A DNA stretch of 64,000 nt from Leptospira venezuelensis (GCF_002150035.1 NZ_NETS01000006.1:271968-335967); one strand, 5' to 3'; shown: positions 54,092 to 62,912, numbered from the stretch's first letter. Notes: generated by a model not told the origin, from the sequence alone. Program-made: numbers and translations.

Positions 54092-54643
54092 CTAATATTC
54101 TTCGTATACATTATTATAGTCATAATATGCGGAAGTATAACCATATTTCTTACTACAGCCCAAGGTCACTCTCTCAAGATCATCCATGCCATTAGGAAAT
54201 TCAAGATAGTTAATACAAACACAACTCTTTTCTTTATCGAGCATAGAAATGAAGCCACTATAATTTGCAGATTTGCTAATGCACTCGGAAATCCTCATAT
54301 CAGGTTGATAGCTTACTATTTTTCTTTCAAATTCTTCTAAAAATTTATGAAGCGAACCCGTTCGAATTTTAGCAGTAGATTCCGGATATGTTAATTGGCA
54401 CATTTCTTTACATTGATTTTCACTTCTTTCTTTTCCATATAAAGTTAAATTCACATAAACTAGATAATTTGTTTTGTTAATACATACTTTATTATTAAAA
54501 GGAGACAATTCTCCTTTTTTACAAGTGAGCCACCCTTCCTTTGTAGGATCAAAATTTGAGAGTGTTGCAAATCTATTGCTCACATTGATAGATCCCGCAC
54601 AACTGAAAAGAAAGATGATAAAGTGTATATTTAAAAGTTTCAT
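54092..54643 (-). CDS. Putative lipoprotein, cysteine-rich (cassette gene)
   Basis: 183 residues from the ATG at 54643; a longer reading from 54796 lies in the attC. Lipobox FLFSC (about 10-14). Eight or more cysteines in the mature part (CKKGELSPFNNKVC, CKEMC, KSCVC) suggest a disulphide-rich surface or periplasmic domain. No family recognised. Confidence 0.6.
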   Translation of the reverse strand: MKLLNIHFIIFLFSCAGSINVSNRFATLSNFDPTKEGWLTCKKGELSPFNNKVCINKTNYLVYVNLTLYGKERSENQCKEMCQLTYPESTAKIRTGSLHKFLEEFERKIVSYQPDMRISECISKSANYSGFISMLDKEKSCVCINYLEFPNGMDDLERVTLGCSKKYGYTSAYYDYNNVYEEY

Positions 54644-54654
54644 TCTGTTATGGC

Positions 54655-54808
54655 GTCTAACGTCCAAGGTTTGACGACGTTCCGCGAGTCCGTAAGGACT
54701 TGGTATGAGGCTTGCTGTGCAAGACGATTGACAAAGCGGAATGTGCCGCCGCCCGAGTGAGTGGTCGCGAGCGATCCACGAACGAAGCGGAAGCACCGTA
54801 AGTTAGAC
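54655..54808 (-). repeat. attC site, 154 bp
   Basis: GTCTAAC-GTCCAA-GGTTTGACGACG at the left, GCGGAAGCACCGTAA-GTTAGAC at the right. Left arm type II, right arm type I. Confidence 0.88.
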
Positions 54809-54812
54809 GCCG

Positions 54813-55517
54813 TCATTTTTTTCTCTTTAAATTAGTCGCCTTTTTTGGGATTACATAAATTGCATCAAGTATATGTTCTAAAATTTCTATGGCTAACTTA
54901 AGTTTGTCTTTATCAGGCTTTTTCAATCTGTGAAGAGCTGTGTTTCCCAAAAAACGGTGCTGATGAAGAATATTAGCTTGCTTCTCAGTGAGCAAATTTT
55001 CCTGTGTTAACCCATTAATTTTGCCTTCAAGATTTCCTTTTTGCTTTGTTACGATTTGGCCATTCTTGTCCTTTTCTTCAACAGGGCCCTTCTTAATCTT
55101 TTGGTCAGCACAAACCCCCTCTATCATAGCACGAAGACCAGCTGCACAAAGAATTAAATTTTCTTTATTATAGCTTTCAAGCGTCTCCGCATATAATTCC
55201 TCAATCTGGCGAGGTAGACTAAAGAAATATTTTGATTCTAAATTTCCCTCTTCTCTCTCGGGATAAACCGTAATAGTTTCTATACTCTCAATGGAACCAT
55301 CTGCATTATAAGTAAAATCATCTTAATTAGTAGAAATCTTCAGAAAGGAAACATCTTCACAACCGTTACATTCCAAGATAAAGTATATTTTTTCCCATCC
55401 TATATCTGGACCCTCTGCATACCCGGTAGCCTTATGTTCTCCTTTAACGGTGTGCTTAGTTGTATTTCCACATCGCAAGCAATGAATTCTTTTAATTTCT
55501 GACATTTTCTCTCTCAA
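54813..55517 (-). pseudogene. DUF4145 family protein with one in-frame TAA
   Basis: The frame starts at 55517 (MREKMSEIKRIHCLRCGNTT), with a zinc-ribbon Cys-x-x-Cys and a second Cys pair, stops at TAA 55323-55325 after 64 residues, then continues in the same frame for about 169 residues to 54813, including the family's conserved LILCAAGLRAMIEGVCAD and HQHRFLGNTALHRL blocks. So a single nonsense codon splits one otherwise intact DUF4145 gene. A methionine at 55127 could restart the C-terminal part. It may be an inactivated gene or a sequencing error. Confidence 0.85.
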
Positions 55518-55536
55518 AGGAAAATTAAATGATGGC

Positions 55537-55678
55537 GTCTAACGACCGAGGTGCTCCGACGTTCGCAACGGCACGAGTTTGCGCATGCAAACGAAGTGAC
55601 GGACGCGAATGTGGCAAAGCCCGAGCGAGCGGTCGTGTAAGCGATCCGCGAGCGGAGCGGAAGCACCGACAGTTATAC
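55537..55678 (-). repeat. attC site, 142 bp
   Basis: GTCTAAC-GACCGA-GGTGCTCCGACG at the left, GCGGAAGCACCGACA-GTTATAC at the right. Type I. Confidence 0.88.
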
Positions 55679-55689
55679 GCTGGGCTGGC

Positions 55690-56106
55690 TTAATTCTTAT
55701 ATAAATTTGCGAGATATTTGCCTTTGAGAGTTTTGTATATGGAGAAGTCGGAATCTATACTAATAATATTATAGATACCTTCCCTTTCTGCTATGCACAT
55801 TAAAGATGCGTCAGCTAAATCCATTGGCAAATCTGAATACTTTTGCATCCTACTCTTTATATATTTTAGGTCTTCTAATGTTATATCTAAAATTTGCAGA
55901 CTTCCACGCTCTATCCATTCCAAAAAGTCAGATTGGGCATTTATAGAAAAAGAAAGTAAATAGATTACCTCTGTAACCACAGGCCAGGTAGTAAACAATG
56001 ATCCTTTAAATCCTTTTAGGAATTTAAATACTGATTTATGATAATTGTCTGATGAATTGAATAATGCAATGATAGGGCCAGAATCAACGAGAGCGGCGTT
56101 TTTCAT
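55690..56106 (-). CDS. VapC-like PIN-domain toxin
   Basis: 138 residues. A PIN ribonuclease domain with its acidic residues in place: Asp8 (ALVDSGPIIALF), Glu46 (VVTEVIYLL), Asp96/Asp99 (MDLADASLM) and Asp118 (SIDSDF). Its start overlaps the upstream antitoxin gene by 23 bases, as is usual for antitoxin-toxin pairs. Toxin-antitoxin pairs are common in large integron arrays, where they are thought to stabilise the array. Confidence 0.9.
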   Translation of the reverse strand: MKNAALVDSGPIIALFNSSDNYHKSVFKFLKGFKGSLFTTWPVVTEVIYLLSFSINAQSDFLEWIERGSLQILDITLEDLKYIKSRMQKYSDLPMDLADASLMCIAEREGIYNIISIDSDFSIYKTLKGKYLANLYKN

Positions 56107-56344
56107 TCTTGTCCTTTAGTATGTTTTTCAATGCACTTTTCCTATTTTGAGATAATTCCTGATTGTTGGCGGAATGCTTACCAAATAGATCTTCACCCAA
56201 TTCAAAGGGTGTTTTATTTGAGCTATGATTTTTAATATATTCAAGAATCGATTCTTTTACAATCTCAGAGCGACTTTTACCCTTGGATTTTGCAAATGAA
56301 TCTAATTGTCTTTCTAAATCGGGTGGTATTCTTAAACTGATCAC
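56084..56344 (-). CDS. Ribbon-helix-helix antitoxin of the VapC-like toxin
   Basis: 86 residues. MISLRIPPDLERQLDSFAKSKGKSRSEIVKESILEYIKNH is a typical ribbon-helix-helix DNA-binding domain that would repress its own operon. The C-terminal part, rich in Glu, Lys and Asn, should block the toxin. First gene of the pair; a canonical antitoxin-first order. Confidence 0.9.
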   Translation of the reverse strand: MISLRIPPDLERQLDSFAKSKGKSRSEIVKESILEYIKNHSSNKTPFELGEDLFGKHSANNQELSQNRKSALKNILKDKNEKRRSR

Positions 56345-56425
56345 AAATTCATTGTATCACTATTTTGTATTACAATCAAGAGTATTATCCAATTTTTCGG
56401 AAAAAATCAATTTTGCCAGCCTTGC

Positions 56426-56597
56426 GTATAACGATCCAAGGCTTGACGACGTTGGCGAACCCTGAGCCTCCAAAGAGGCGTTAGGGTCAGGCGCGGGTTT
56501 TGACACCGCAAAAGCCGTGACTGGAGCCAATGTGCCGAAGGCCGAGCGAGGGTTGCGAAGCAAGCCCGAAGCGAAGCGTCAGAGCCGACAGTTAGGC
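56426..56597 (-). repeat. attC site, 172 bp
   Basis: GTATAAC-GATCCAA-GGCTTGACGACG at the left, GCGTCAGAGCCGACA-GTTAGGC at the right: type II arms that match each other (GGCTTGACG against CGTCA-G-AGCC). The middle holds an extra arm (GAGCCTCCAAAGAGGCG). The longest site. Confidence 0.88.
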
Positions 56598-56640
56598 GTA
56601 GTTTGGCGCTAATAAAGTAAGATAGATTATTATAGAATCA

Positions 56641-57036
56641 CTATAATTTAGCCCGAACAAATCTATAAAAATCTGAGGGAGGAGGAATATCATGCCAATT
56701 AAAACTTTCGAGAGTCGCTAATGCACGAACCCGAAGTATCATCCACATAGGATCAGAAATCAGAGCCTCGCTAGTCGAATGCTGAGCACTAATATCGCCG
56801 CTATTCTGATCTAGTATCGAATTAATTTCTTCTAATAATTTAATTTGTTCCTTATTCAAAGTGTTATCAAGGTCACTTTTAACGGCTTGATATGCATTAT
56901 CAAAATCAAGAGCAAGTTCATCAGCTATACAAACAAAATCTGGAAAAAGCCTACTCTGAGTTTCCGCCGATTGAGCGAGTGCTTGGAGAGCGTATTTTAA
57001 CAAGATTAATTTTTCCGTAATAGGCAGATTAGTCAT
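56641..57036 (-). CDS. Hypothetical cytoplasmic protein (cassette gene)
   Basis: 131 residues, mostly helical (KLILLKYALQALAQSAETQSRLF, DFDNAYQAVKSDLDNTLNKEQIKLLEEINSILDQ), acidic, no signal peptide. A conserved-looking end (LESFNWHDIPPPSDFYRFVRAKL). No family recognised; size and style suit immunity-type proteins. Confidence 0.5.
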   Translation of the reverse strand: MTNLPITEKLILLKYALQALAQSAETQSRLFPDFVCIADELALDFDNAYQAVKSDLDNTLNKEQIKLLEEINSILDQNSGDISAQHSTSEALISDPMWMILRVRALATLESFNWHDIPPPSDFYRFVRAKL

Positions 57037-57138
57037 TGGGATAATTTATTTGGCTTATAAAGATCAAGCCGATAGTAAATTTAAAAATTATTTGAGCTTA
57101 ACTTATTCGCTTTTATAATTTAATTTTCGCCAAATTAC

Positions 57139-57278
57139 GCCTAACGACCAAGGTGCTCCGACGTTCGCAACGGCACGAACTTGCGCAAGCAAGTGCAGTG
57201 ACGGACGCGAATGTGCCGAAGGCCGAGCGAGAGTTGCGAAGCAATCTCGAAGCGAAGCGTCAGAGCCGACAGTTAGGC
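57139..57278 (-). repeat. attC site, 140 bp
   Basis: GCCTAAC-GACCAA-GGTGCTCCGACG at the left (type I), GCGTCAGAGCCGACA-GTTAGGC at the right (type II). Confidence 0.9.
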
Positions 57279-57308
57279 GCTGGCCCTATCTTATTAAAGT
57301 GAATCGGA

Positions 57309-57695
57309 TTAAAACACATCGTCACAGGAACATTCAGCGAGGCTTGTAGAAATAATGGAAGGTACTCGACATATCTCAGCAAGTCTTGCTCCATCTCCTG
57401 CTAATTCATAACAGTGCGCCTTGTCTCTTATCGATTCAGAAGATTTCGCAATTTTCAAAGCAGCTACTAACTGGATCCAAAAGGGATGAGCAAGCCACGC
57501 GAAACATACCAATCTGCGAACAGGTGCTATTTCTAGTTCATCGTGAAGATTTCTGTATCTACTATTGCTCACCTTTTTTACTATAAAATTATCCAGATTG
57601 GATTTACTAGTAAGCGATCGACATGAATCAGAATAAATTGAGTCAGTAATAACAGTAAGAACCACGAAAATAAGTAATAATATTTTCTTTCTCAT
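57309..57695 (-). CDS. Secreted cysteine-containing hypothetical protein
   Basis: 128 residues from the ATG at 57695. Signal peptide MRKKILLLIFVVLTVITDSIYS. Six cysteines (DSCRSL, RLVCFAW, AHCYEL, EICRV, ECSCDD). Helical, disulphide-rich periplasmic protein. No family recognised. Confidence 0.55.
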   Translation of the reverse strand: MRKKILLLIFVVLTVITDSIYSDSCRSLTSKSNLDNFIVKKVSNSRYRNLHDELEIAPVRRLVCFAWLAHPFWIQLVAALKIAKSSESIRDKAHCYELAGDGARLAEICRVPSIISTSLAECSCDDVF

Positions 57696-57825
57696 AACAC
57701 ACCAATTATTAAGATGAAACGTTAGGAAAAACAAGTAATTATTTATAATAATATAATATTATCAATAATTTAATGCATATTCTGATCTGAAATCCCATTG
57801 ATAAAAGCGATATTTTAGGACTTGC

Positions 57826-57969
57826 GCCTAACGACCAAGGTGTTCCGACGTTCTGCGTTTGGCACGAGCTTGCCATTGCAAGCGCAGTGACAATGCAAAA
57901 ATGTGGCGCAGCCCGAGCGAGGGTTGCGTTAGCAATCCCGAAGCGTAGCGGAAGCACCGACAGTTAGGC
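57826..57969 (-). repeat. attC site, 144 bp
   Basis: GCCTAAC-GACCAA-GGTGTTCCGACG at the left, GCGGAAGCACCGACA-GTTAGGC at the right. Type I, both arms matched. Confidence 0.92.
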
Positions 57970-57982
57970 GTAGTTGGTTAGT

Positions 57983-58708
57983 TCAGGATTCATCCCGCAT
58001 TTTTCGAAAGAGAGCTTTTGACTCTCGAGCCCATTCTCCAAATTTGCTAACAGATTTTTTAATATTTTCTCCGTATGGGTTTAACAGATCAATAATACCT
58101 TCATTTATCGTATAATCAAGTTTTTCAATTTTTCCTATAAAAATAGTAAGAGGTTCGAAGACTTCATTCTGGAAGCCAAAATTAGCATTTCTATAGTCAT
58201 AAATATCAGTGAAGCGCTCATATTTTTTCCCACATAAATCTGCCACTTTCACTATCGCATTCGATACTTGTTTTCGATAGTTTGCTAAATCTTTTAAATA
58301 TTCCTGCAATTTACCGCTTCTCAATGAATCTCGCCAGGAATTTGCCAGAACACAGCCTGTATCGTATACATATTCTGCCTCTTCTAAGGCAGAATATATC
58401 TCATCAATAGCCTTACGCTTTTCAGGATCCGGTATATGGATTTTTACTTTTTTAACAGTGGCGGGTTGAACAACTAGCCTCGTTGATTTATTATAAAGGA
58501 AGACAGATATTCCAATAACTATTAAACCTAAAAAGATAATTGTTATTCGAGTTAGTGGATGCGTTAACCAGGTCGGTGGAGACTCGATAAAAGAAGCAAT
58601 CCATTGTTCAGGAACAATGCCGGTAAGTAAAAGTATTGCGCCAATTATTGCTTGGAAAATCGATCTGACCAAAGCACCAGCCATGTGAGACAACAACCAT
58701 TTAATCAT
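57983..58708 (-). CDS. Membrane protein with cytoplasmic helical domain
   Basis: 241 residues. Two membrane helices (about 10-33 and 51-70) in the first 75 residues, then a soluble helical part (DPEKRKAIDEIYSALEEAEYVYDTGCVLANSW and DYTINEGIIDLLNPYGENIKKSVSKFGEWARESKALF). No family recognised. Confidence 0.55.
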   Translation of the reverse strand: MIKWLLSHMAGALVRSIFQAIIGAILLLTGIVPEQWIASFIESPPTWLTHPLTRITIIFLGLIVIGISVFLYNKSTRLVVQPATVKKVKIHIPDPEKRKAIDEIYSALEEAEYVYDTGCVLANSWRDSLRSGKLQEYLKDLANYRKQVSNAIVKVADLCGKKYERFTDIYDYRNANFGFQNEVFEPLTIFIGKIEKLDYTINEGIIDLLNPYGENIKKSVSKFGEWARESKALFRKMRDES

Positions 58709-58745
58709 ATCATTTCTTCAACGAAAACTATTTTTAACCAATTAC

Positions 58746-58884
58746 GCCTAACGACCAAGGTGTTCCGACGTTTGCGATGGCGCGAGCTTGCTCTGCAAGC
58801 GAAGTGACAGAAGCAAATGTGGCGTAGCCCGAGCAAGGGGCGCGAAGCGACCCCGCAGCGCTGCGGAAGCACCGATAGTTAGCC
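58746..58884 (-). repeat. attC site, 139 bp
   Basis: GCCTAAC-GACCAA-GGTGTTCCGACG at the left, GCGGAAGCACCGATA-GTTAGCC at the right. Type I. Confidence 0.92.
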
Positions 58885-58894
58885 GACGTTACCT

Positions 58895-59335
58895 TCAAGT
58901 AGTAGCGACGACAAATCCTATGAATATAACAGGCAAAGCTATAAGAAAGTCTGCAATTGCAGATAACGAAAGCGAATATAACCAAGAAAAATACTTCGAC
59001 GATGTATCATTATTCAATTCATTTCTAAATGAATTTATAAACACTACCAAAGACCAACCAATTCCCTTCATTAAAATGAATATAAAAATCGCCAAAGAAA
59101 AAGAATCGAACTTCTCAATACTTAAGCAATATTGAAACGTTGGAACGAATAGATAATCGGTTAAAGTGAGAAAAAAACTGAAAAAATATGTAAACGGGCT
59201 TTCAAATTTAGAATCAGTAAGCCTGCGCGAAATCAGCCAAAAGTTTATAAGAAATTTTAATAATAGATATAGCCACAAGGATACTGCCTCATCGATAAGA
59301 AAAGTATGCGCTAACAATAAAAAATGGTATATCAT
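58895..59335 (-). CDS. Membrane protein of unknown function
   Basis: 146 residues, four hydrophobic helices (LWLYLLLKFLINFWLI, FTYFFSFFLTLTDYLFV, LAIFIFILMKGIGWSLVVFI, IADFLIALPVIFIGFVV). No family recognised. Cassette gene between two good attC sites. Confidence 0.55.
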   Translation of the reverse strand: MIYHFLLLAHTFLIDEAVSLWLYLLLKFLINFWLISRRLTDSKFESPFTYFFSFFLTLTDYLFVPTFQYCLSIEKFDSFSLAIFIFILMKGIGWSLVVFINSFRNELNNDTSSKYFSWLYSLSLSAIADFLIALPVIFIGFVVATT

Positions 59336-59375
59336 CTAAGAATTCTTGGTTCAAACATATTTCATTAGTAATGTC

Positions 59376-59515
59376 GGCTAACGACCAAGGTGTTCCGACG
59401 TTTGCGATGGCGCGAGACTTGCTCTGCAAGACGAGTGACTGAAGCAAATGTGCCGAAGGCCAAGCGAGAGTTGCGAAGCAATCTCGAAGCGAAGCGTCAG
59501 AGCCGATAGTTAGAC
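59376..59515 (-). repeat. attC site, 140 bp
   Basis: GGCTAAC-GACCAA-GGTGTTCCGACG at the left (type I), GCGTCAGAGCCGATA-GTTAGAC at the right (type II). Confidence 0.9.
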
Positions 59516-59549
59516 GGCGTCCAATTATCCAACTAATTAAATCAACTAA

Positions 59550-60098
59550 TTATTTCGAAAAACATTGCTCTCTATATTGTTTCGAGTCTGTTCTAACATC
59601 ATTACTATTCTGAAAATATTTTTTTCTATCTTCTGAATCGGGTGTCCAACCATACATTAGCATACTCGACGGACCGCCTCCTTCACACTCTTCACCACAA
59701 TCGCAATCAGGATGATTAGGCATCTTCGAACAATTAGACTTAGCTATACTGGCTTTACAAATTTTATAACAACAAGATTGAGCACTCTCAAAAGAAATAT
59801 AAAGTTTATTTTTAAACTCGAAAGGCTTTAAAAATGCGCCAAAAACAAAACCTATCTTATTCTGAAAATTAACTTTCACCCACTGCGAATTTTGGCCTGC
59901 GACATTCTCTCTTTTGGGCTCATATTGCAAAATAATTAGTTCATCTTCATTGTTGAATATATGAATAACTTTTGATTTTATCGAGGGCTTTTCCCTTAAA
60001 TTAACATTCGTACCATTTATCAGAAATTTTTCTTCTGCAAATAATGAGAAAGTAGAAATTAAACCTATAAAACAAAGAGAAAAGAATACTTTGCACAT
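59550..60098 (-). CDS. SH3-domain secreted protein (cassette gene)
   Basis: 182 residues from the ATG at 60098; a longer reading from 60200 lies in attC. Signal peptide MCKVFFSLCFIGLISTFSLFA. A bacterial SH3 domain follows: INGTNVNLREKPSIKSKVIHIF (about 27-48) to SQWVKVNFQNKIGFVFGAFL. The C-terminal part is Cys-rich (CCYKICKASIAKSNC, CDCGEEC). REKPSIKSK is shared with the 36.6-kb lipoprotein. Envelope protein. Confidence 0.7.
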   Translation of the reverse strand: MCKVFFSLCFIGLISTFSLFAEEKFLINGTNVNLREKPSIKSKVIHIFNNEDELIILQYEPKRENVAGQNSQWVKVNFQNKIGFVFGAFLKPFEFKNKLYISFESAQSCCYKICKASIAKSNCSKMPNHPDCDCGEECEGGGPSSMLMYGWTPDSEDRKKYFQNSNDVRTDSKQYREQCFSK

Positions 60099-60121
60099 AA
60101 ATATAATCTTAATTGGATGCC

Positions 60122-60274
60122 GTCTAACGACCAAGGTTTGACGACGTTCCGCGAGTCTGACGGACTTGGCGCGAGGCTTGCTTAGCAAGACGAGTGACAA
60201 TGCAAAATGTGCCGAAGGCCAAGCGAGAGTCGCGGAGCGATCTCGAAGCGATGCGTCAGAACCGATAGTTAGGC
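60122..60274 (-). repeat. attC site, 153 bp
   Basis: GTCTAAC-GACCAA-GGTTTGACGACG at the left and GCGTCAGAACCGATA-GTTAGGC at the right. The arms GGTTTGACG and CGTCA-G-AACC pair perfectly with one extra G: a compensatory pair compared with other sites. Confidence 0.92.
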
Positions 60275-60325
60275 GACGGCTCTGCAGCTAATACAACAAA
60301 ATTAAGCCACGGATGGCGTTAGTAA

Positions 60326-60580
60326 TTATTTAGGAGCATAATGCTCCGTATATAAATCCAGAACCTTTTTTATCATCGTCTGATAAGGCACACCAGATCT
60401 TTTAGATTCCTTTTTAAAGAACGAAATACTCTTTTTACTTAAGACTATAGTTATTCTGGAATTGTCCTCTTTCAAAACGAGCTTACTCGGAGGAGGTAGA
60501 AAATCATCAACTACTATAGAAGATTTGATAGAAGATGATATAGATACTGGCGCATCAGTGTATTTTATTTTCTTTTTCAT
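60326..60580 (-). CDS. brnA: BrnA-like antitoxin
   Basis: 84 residues from the ATG at 60580, inside the end of the toxin gene. An N-terminal Lys-rich part is followed by a ribbon-helix-helix domain (SRITIVLSKKSISFFKKESKRSGVPYQTMIKKVLDLY), typical of BrnA, which neutralises BrnT and represses the operon. An upstream TTG (60616) is less likely. Toxin-first order and overlap of 26 bases fit known brnTA operons. Confidence 0.82.
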   Translation of the reverse strand: MKKKIKYTDAPVSISSSIKSSIVVDDFLPPPSKLVLKEDNSRITIVLSKKSISFFKKESKRSGVPYQTMIKKVLDLYTEHYAPK

Positions 60581-60836
60581 AAACTTTCTTACCTTGTCTC
60601 CAATAACCTGCCCCAAAGATTCGGATCTTGTTATTTCTAACAGTAAATCTTACTGTCGAAACATGCGAATCAATGAGACCAAAGCAATAATATCTCTTTT
60701 CAGATTCAGAAGAATGAGTAACATCTAAAGTAATAACCCTGTTTGGGTCCAAGAATGCCCGTTGAGCCTCAAAGAAATCAATTCCATGTTTCCGCAGATT
60801 TTCTTCGTTCTTTGCAGGGTCCCATTCAAACTCCAT
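60555..60836 (-). CDS. brnT: BrnT-like ribonuclease toxin
   Basis: 93 residues. MEFEWDPAKNEENLRKHGIDFFEAQRAFLDPNRV is the BrnT family signature, and the later YYCFGLIDSHVSTVRFTVRNNKIRIFGAGYW completes the RelE-like beta sheet with an Arg of the active site. BrnT cleaves RNA and stops growth. First gene of the pair. Second toxin-antitoxin cassette of the array. Confidence 0.9.
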   Translation of the reverse strand: MEFEWDPAKNEENLRKHGIDFFEAQRAFLDPNRVITLDVTHSSESEKRYYCFGLIDSHVSTVRFTVRNNKIRIFGAGYWRQGKKVYEKENKIH

Positions 60837-60981
60837 CTACATAGAGAATAGGCGCTGGCTATATCTTTGTCAATACATATAATTATACATATTTTTATGT
60901 GTATTTAAAAATTAAGAACTTGTAGATAAGGCGGGCACGGAAGCCCGCAAAACTTAAAAACAATGTCGTGCAGAGCTGTTC

Positions 60982-61120
60982 GCCTAACGACCAAGGTGTT
61001 CCGACGTTTGCGAGGGCACGAGTTTGCTCTACAAGGCGAGTGACAGAAGCAAATGTGGCGAAGCCCAAGCAAGGGTCGCAAAGCGATCCCGCAGCGACGC
61101 GGAAGCACCGATAGTTATGC
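60982..61120 (-). repeat. attC site, 139 bp
   Basis: GCCTAAC-GACCAA-GGTGTTCCGACG at the left, GCGGAAGCACCGATA-GTTATGC at the right. Type I. Confidence 0.92.
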
Positions 61121-61130
61121 GACGTCGCAA

Positions 61131-61925
61131 TTAAAATAAACAATTAATTACTTTATCAAGATAACGACAGTTTGAAGGAAAATACGGATACTTTAATTCA
61201 GATTTAATCTCTTTCCAGTAGGTTTGCGCTACTTGTTTCCTATTAACAGCATATCCCACTGAATCATTAGCTTTACAATCCTTTTCAAGTAAGGACTTGT
61301 TAAATTTCATATCCGATAAGTATTTATCACCATTATAATCTTTTTGGTACGTAAGTTTTTTAATTTGGTATTCCGATTGAAAATCAGACTTCGGCAAAAA
61401 CCCGGCAAATTTTCCATATGAATCTTGAACTCCAATATACAAGGGAGTAAGGACAATACCAGCATCTGAATTTTTAACTTCGCCAATCTTAATTAGTAAA
61501 GGTTGTTCGTATTGTTTACCCTTGAGTTCTAAAGATCCAGCCCACCCTGGCCATATTTCCATAGAATAAAATAATTCTTCGTTGAGATAATACTTCGTAC
61601 CTTCTGGAACTTCTGTAAAAACATTACATACAATAGATTGAGGACTCAAAATTTTCTTAAATGACTCTTCTATCAGAGTGTCCTTTTTATCAATCCAACA
61701 TTCGTGATTTGCAATTTTCACGAGATGATCTTTGTCTACTTTTTCAATTTTAAGTATATCTCCGAAATTAAAGCTCTTTTTATCTGTTCGATAGTTGTTT
61801 TGATTGGGTTTACAAGAGACATTTTCTTTAACTATGATCGCGATCCTCATCTCGAAAGATTCAGTTAGTTCCTCTTTATGGCAACCCATTAGTAACATAA
61901 TAAATAGAATGATCTTTTTTATCAT
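61131..61925 (-). CDS. Lipoprotein (intact parent of the 40.4-kb pseudogene)
   Basis: 264 residues from the ATG at 61925; a longer reading from 62045 lies in attC. Lipobox MLLMGC (about 9-14). A SH3-like N-terminal segment (AIIVKENVSCKPNQNNYRTDK, FGDILKIEKVDKDHLVKIANHECWIDKKD) and a C-terminal conserved block FNKSLLEKDCKANDSVGYAV to FPSNCRYLDKVI. The same block survives in the deleted copy at 40.4 kb. Envelope lipoprotein of unknown role. Confidence 0.7.
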   Translation of the reverse strand: MIKKIILFIMLLMGCHKEELTESFEMRIAIIVKENVSCKPNQNNYRTDKKSFNFGDILKIEKVDKDHLVKIANHECWIDKKDTLIEESFKKILSPQSIVCNVFTEVPEGTKYYLNEELFYSMEIWPGWAGSLELKGKQYEQPLLIKIGEVKNSDAGIVLTPLYIGVQDSYGKFAGFLPKSDFQSEYQIKKLTYQKDYNGDKYLSDMKFNKSLLEKDCKANDSVGYAVNRKQVAQTYWKEIKSELKYPYFPSNCRYLDKVINCLF

Positions 61926-61944
61926 AAAATATTTTGCGATGTCC

Positions 61945-62097
61945 GCATAACGACCAAGGTTTGACGACGTTCCGCGAGTCCGAAGGACTTGGCACGAGGC
62001 TTGCTTCGCAAGACGAGTGCCAAAGCGGAATGTGCCGAAGGCCAAGCGAGAGTCGCGTAGCGATCTCGAAGCGCAGCGGAAGCACCGATAGTTAGAC
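61945..62097 (-). repeat. attC site, 153 bp
   Basis: GCATAAC-GACCAA-GGTTTGACGACG at the left, GCGGAAGCACCGATA-GTTAGAC at the right. Middle of type II (GTGCCGAAGGCC). Confidence 0.9.
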
Positions 62098-62115
62098 GCC
62101 GTAATTATTACTTAA

Positions 62116-62730
62116 CTATTTCAAATCAAAAAAGCAGAAATCATCATTGCTTACTGCCTTTGAGAATCGCGAGAAGCCTGGAATCGGGTTTAGATCTTTA
62201 ACTTGCAAATTAAATTTCATATGATCATCCTTTAACAATATTTCTCCCACACAAACAAGTTTAAGATCAAGTTTTCCATATTCTTTAAGTTTATCGGATA
62301 AGCCACATTCGTTAATACAAATTTGCTTAGGTTGCTTTCTTTCATAAAGGCAAGCACCCAGACATTCTCCCCCTTCGATAATTGCACAAGGCGCTTCAAA
62401 ATTTATAACATTTGTCTCAATTGACCATTTCCCTTTTTCAATTGATAACCTTTCCGATACTCCGTAAACAGGGAAAATGTCAGATTTCATTATTGTATGA
62501 TCTTTAAGAAACTTTAAACCGTGAGACTCTTGAGTATCATCAAAGCATTCTGAACCTTGACCCAAACAACCTCCTCTGAAATTAATCGGGAAATTTTGTT
62601 TACTAAGCTTCGAACAAGAAGCTGCCTTCTTAGTTTCAGTAAGGGAGGGCTCTCTATTTAAATTGACCCTACAAGCAAGAATTGAACAGCTAAAGAAAAG
62701 AACACAAATTTTTATTATATAATACTGCAT
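62116..62730 (-). CDS. Cysteine-rich lipoprotein (cassette gene)
   Basis: 204 residues from the ATG at 62730; a reading from 62823 lies in attC. Lipobox SILAC (about 16-20). About 13 cysteines in the mature part (RGGCLGQGSECFDD, APCAIIEGGECLGACLYE, QICINECGLS), so a disulphide-rich exported domain. No family recognised. Confidence 0.6.
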   Translation of the reverse strand: MQYYIIKICVLFFSCSILACRVNLNREPSLTETKKAASCSKLSKQNFPINFRGGCLGQGSECFDDTQESHGLKFLKDHTIMKSDIFPVYGVSERLSIEKGKWSIETNVINFEAPCAIIEGGECLGACLYERKQPKQICINECGLSDKLKEYGKLDLKLVCVGEILLKDDHMKFNLQVKDLNPIPGFSRFSKAVSNDDFCFFDLK

Positions 62731-62744
62731 ATTATAATTATGGC

Positions 62745-62899
62745 GTCTAACGACCAAGGTGTTCCGACGTTTTGCGCGTCCGAAGGACTTGGCGCGAGAC
62801 TTGCCCTGCAAGACGAGTGACAAAGCAAAATGTGGCGTAGCCCGAGCGAGTGAGTCGCGAAGCGATCTCCGAGCGTAGCGGAAGCACCGAAAGTAAGAC
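62745..62899 (-). repeat. attC site, 155 bp
   Basis: GTCTAAC-GACCAA-GGTGTTCCGACG at the left, GCGGAAGCACCGAAA-GTAAGAC at the right (one change in the right box). Type I. Confidence 0.88.
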
Positions 62900-62912
62900 G
62901 CAGTCGCAAGTT

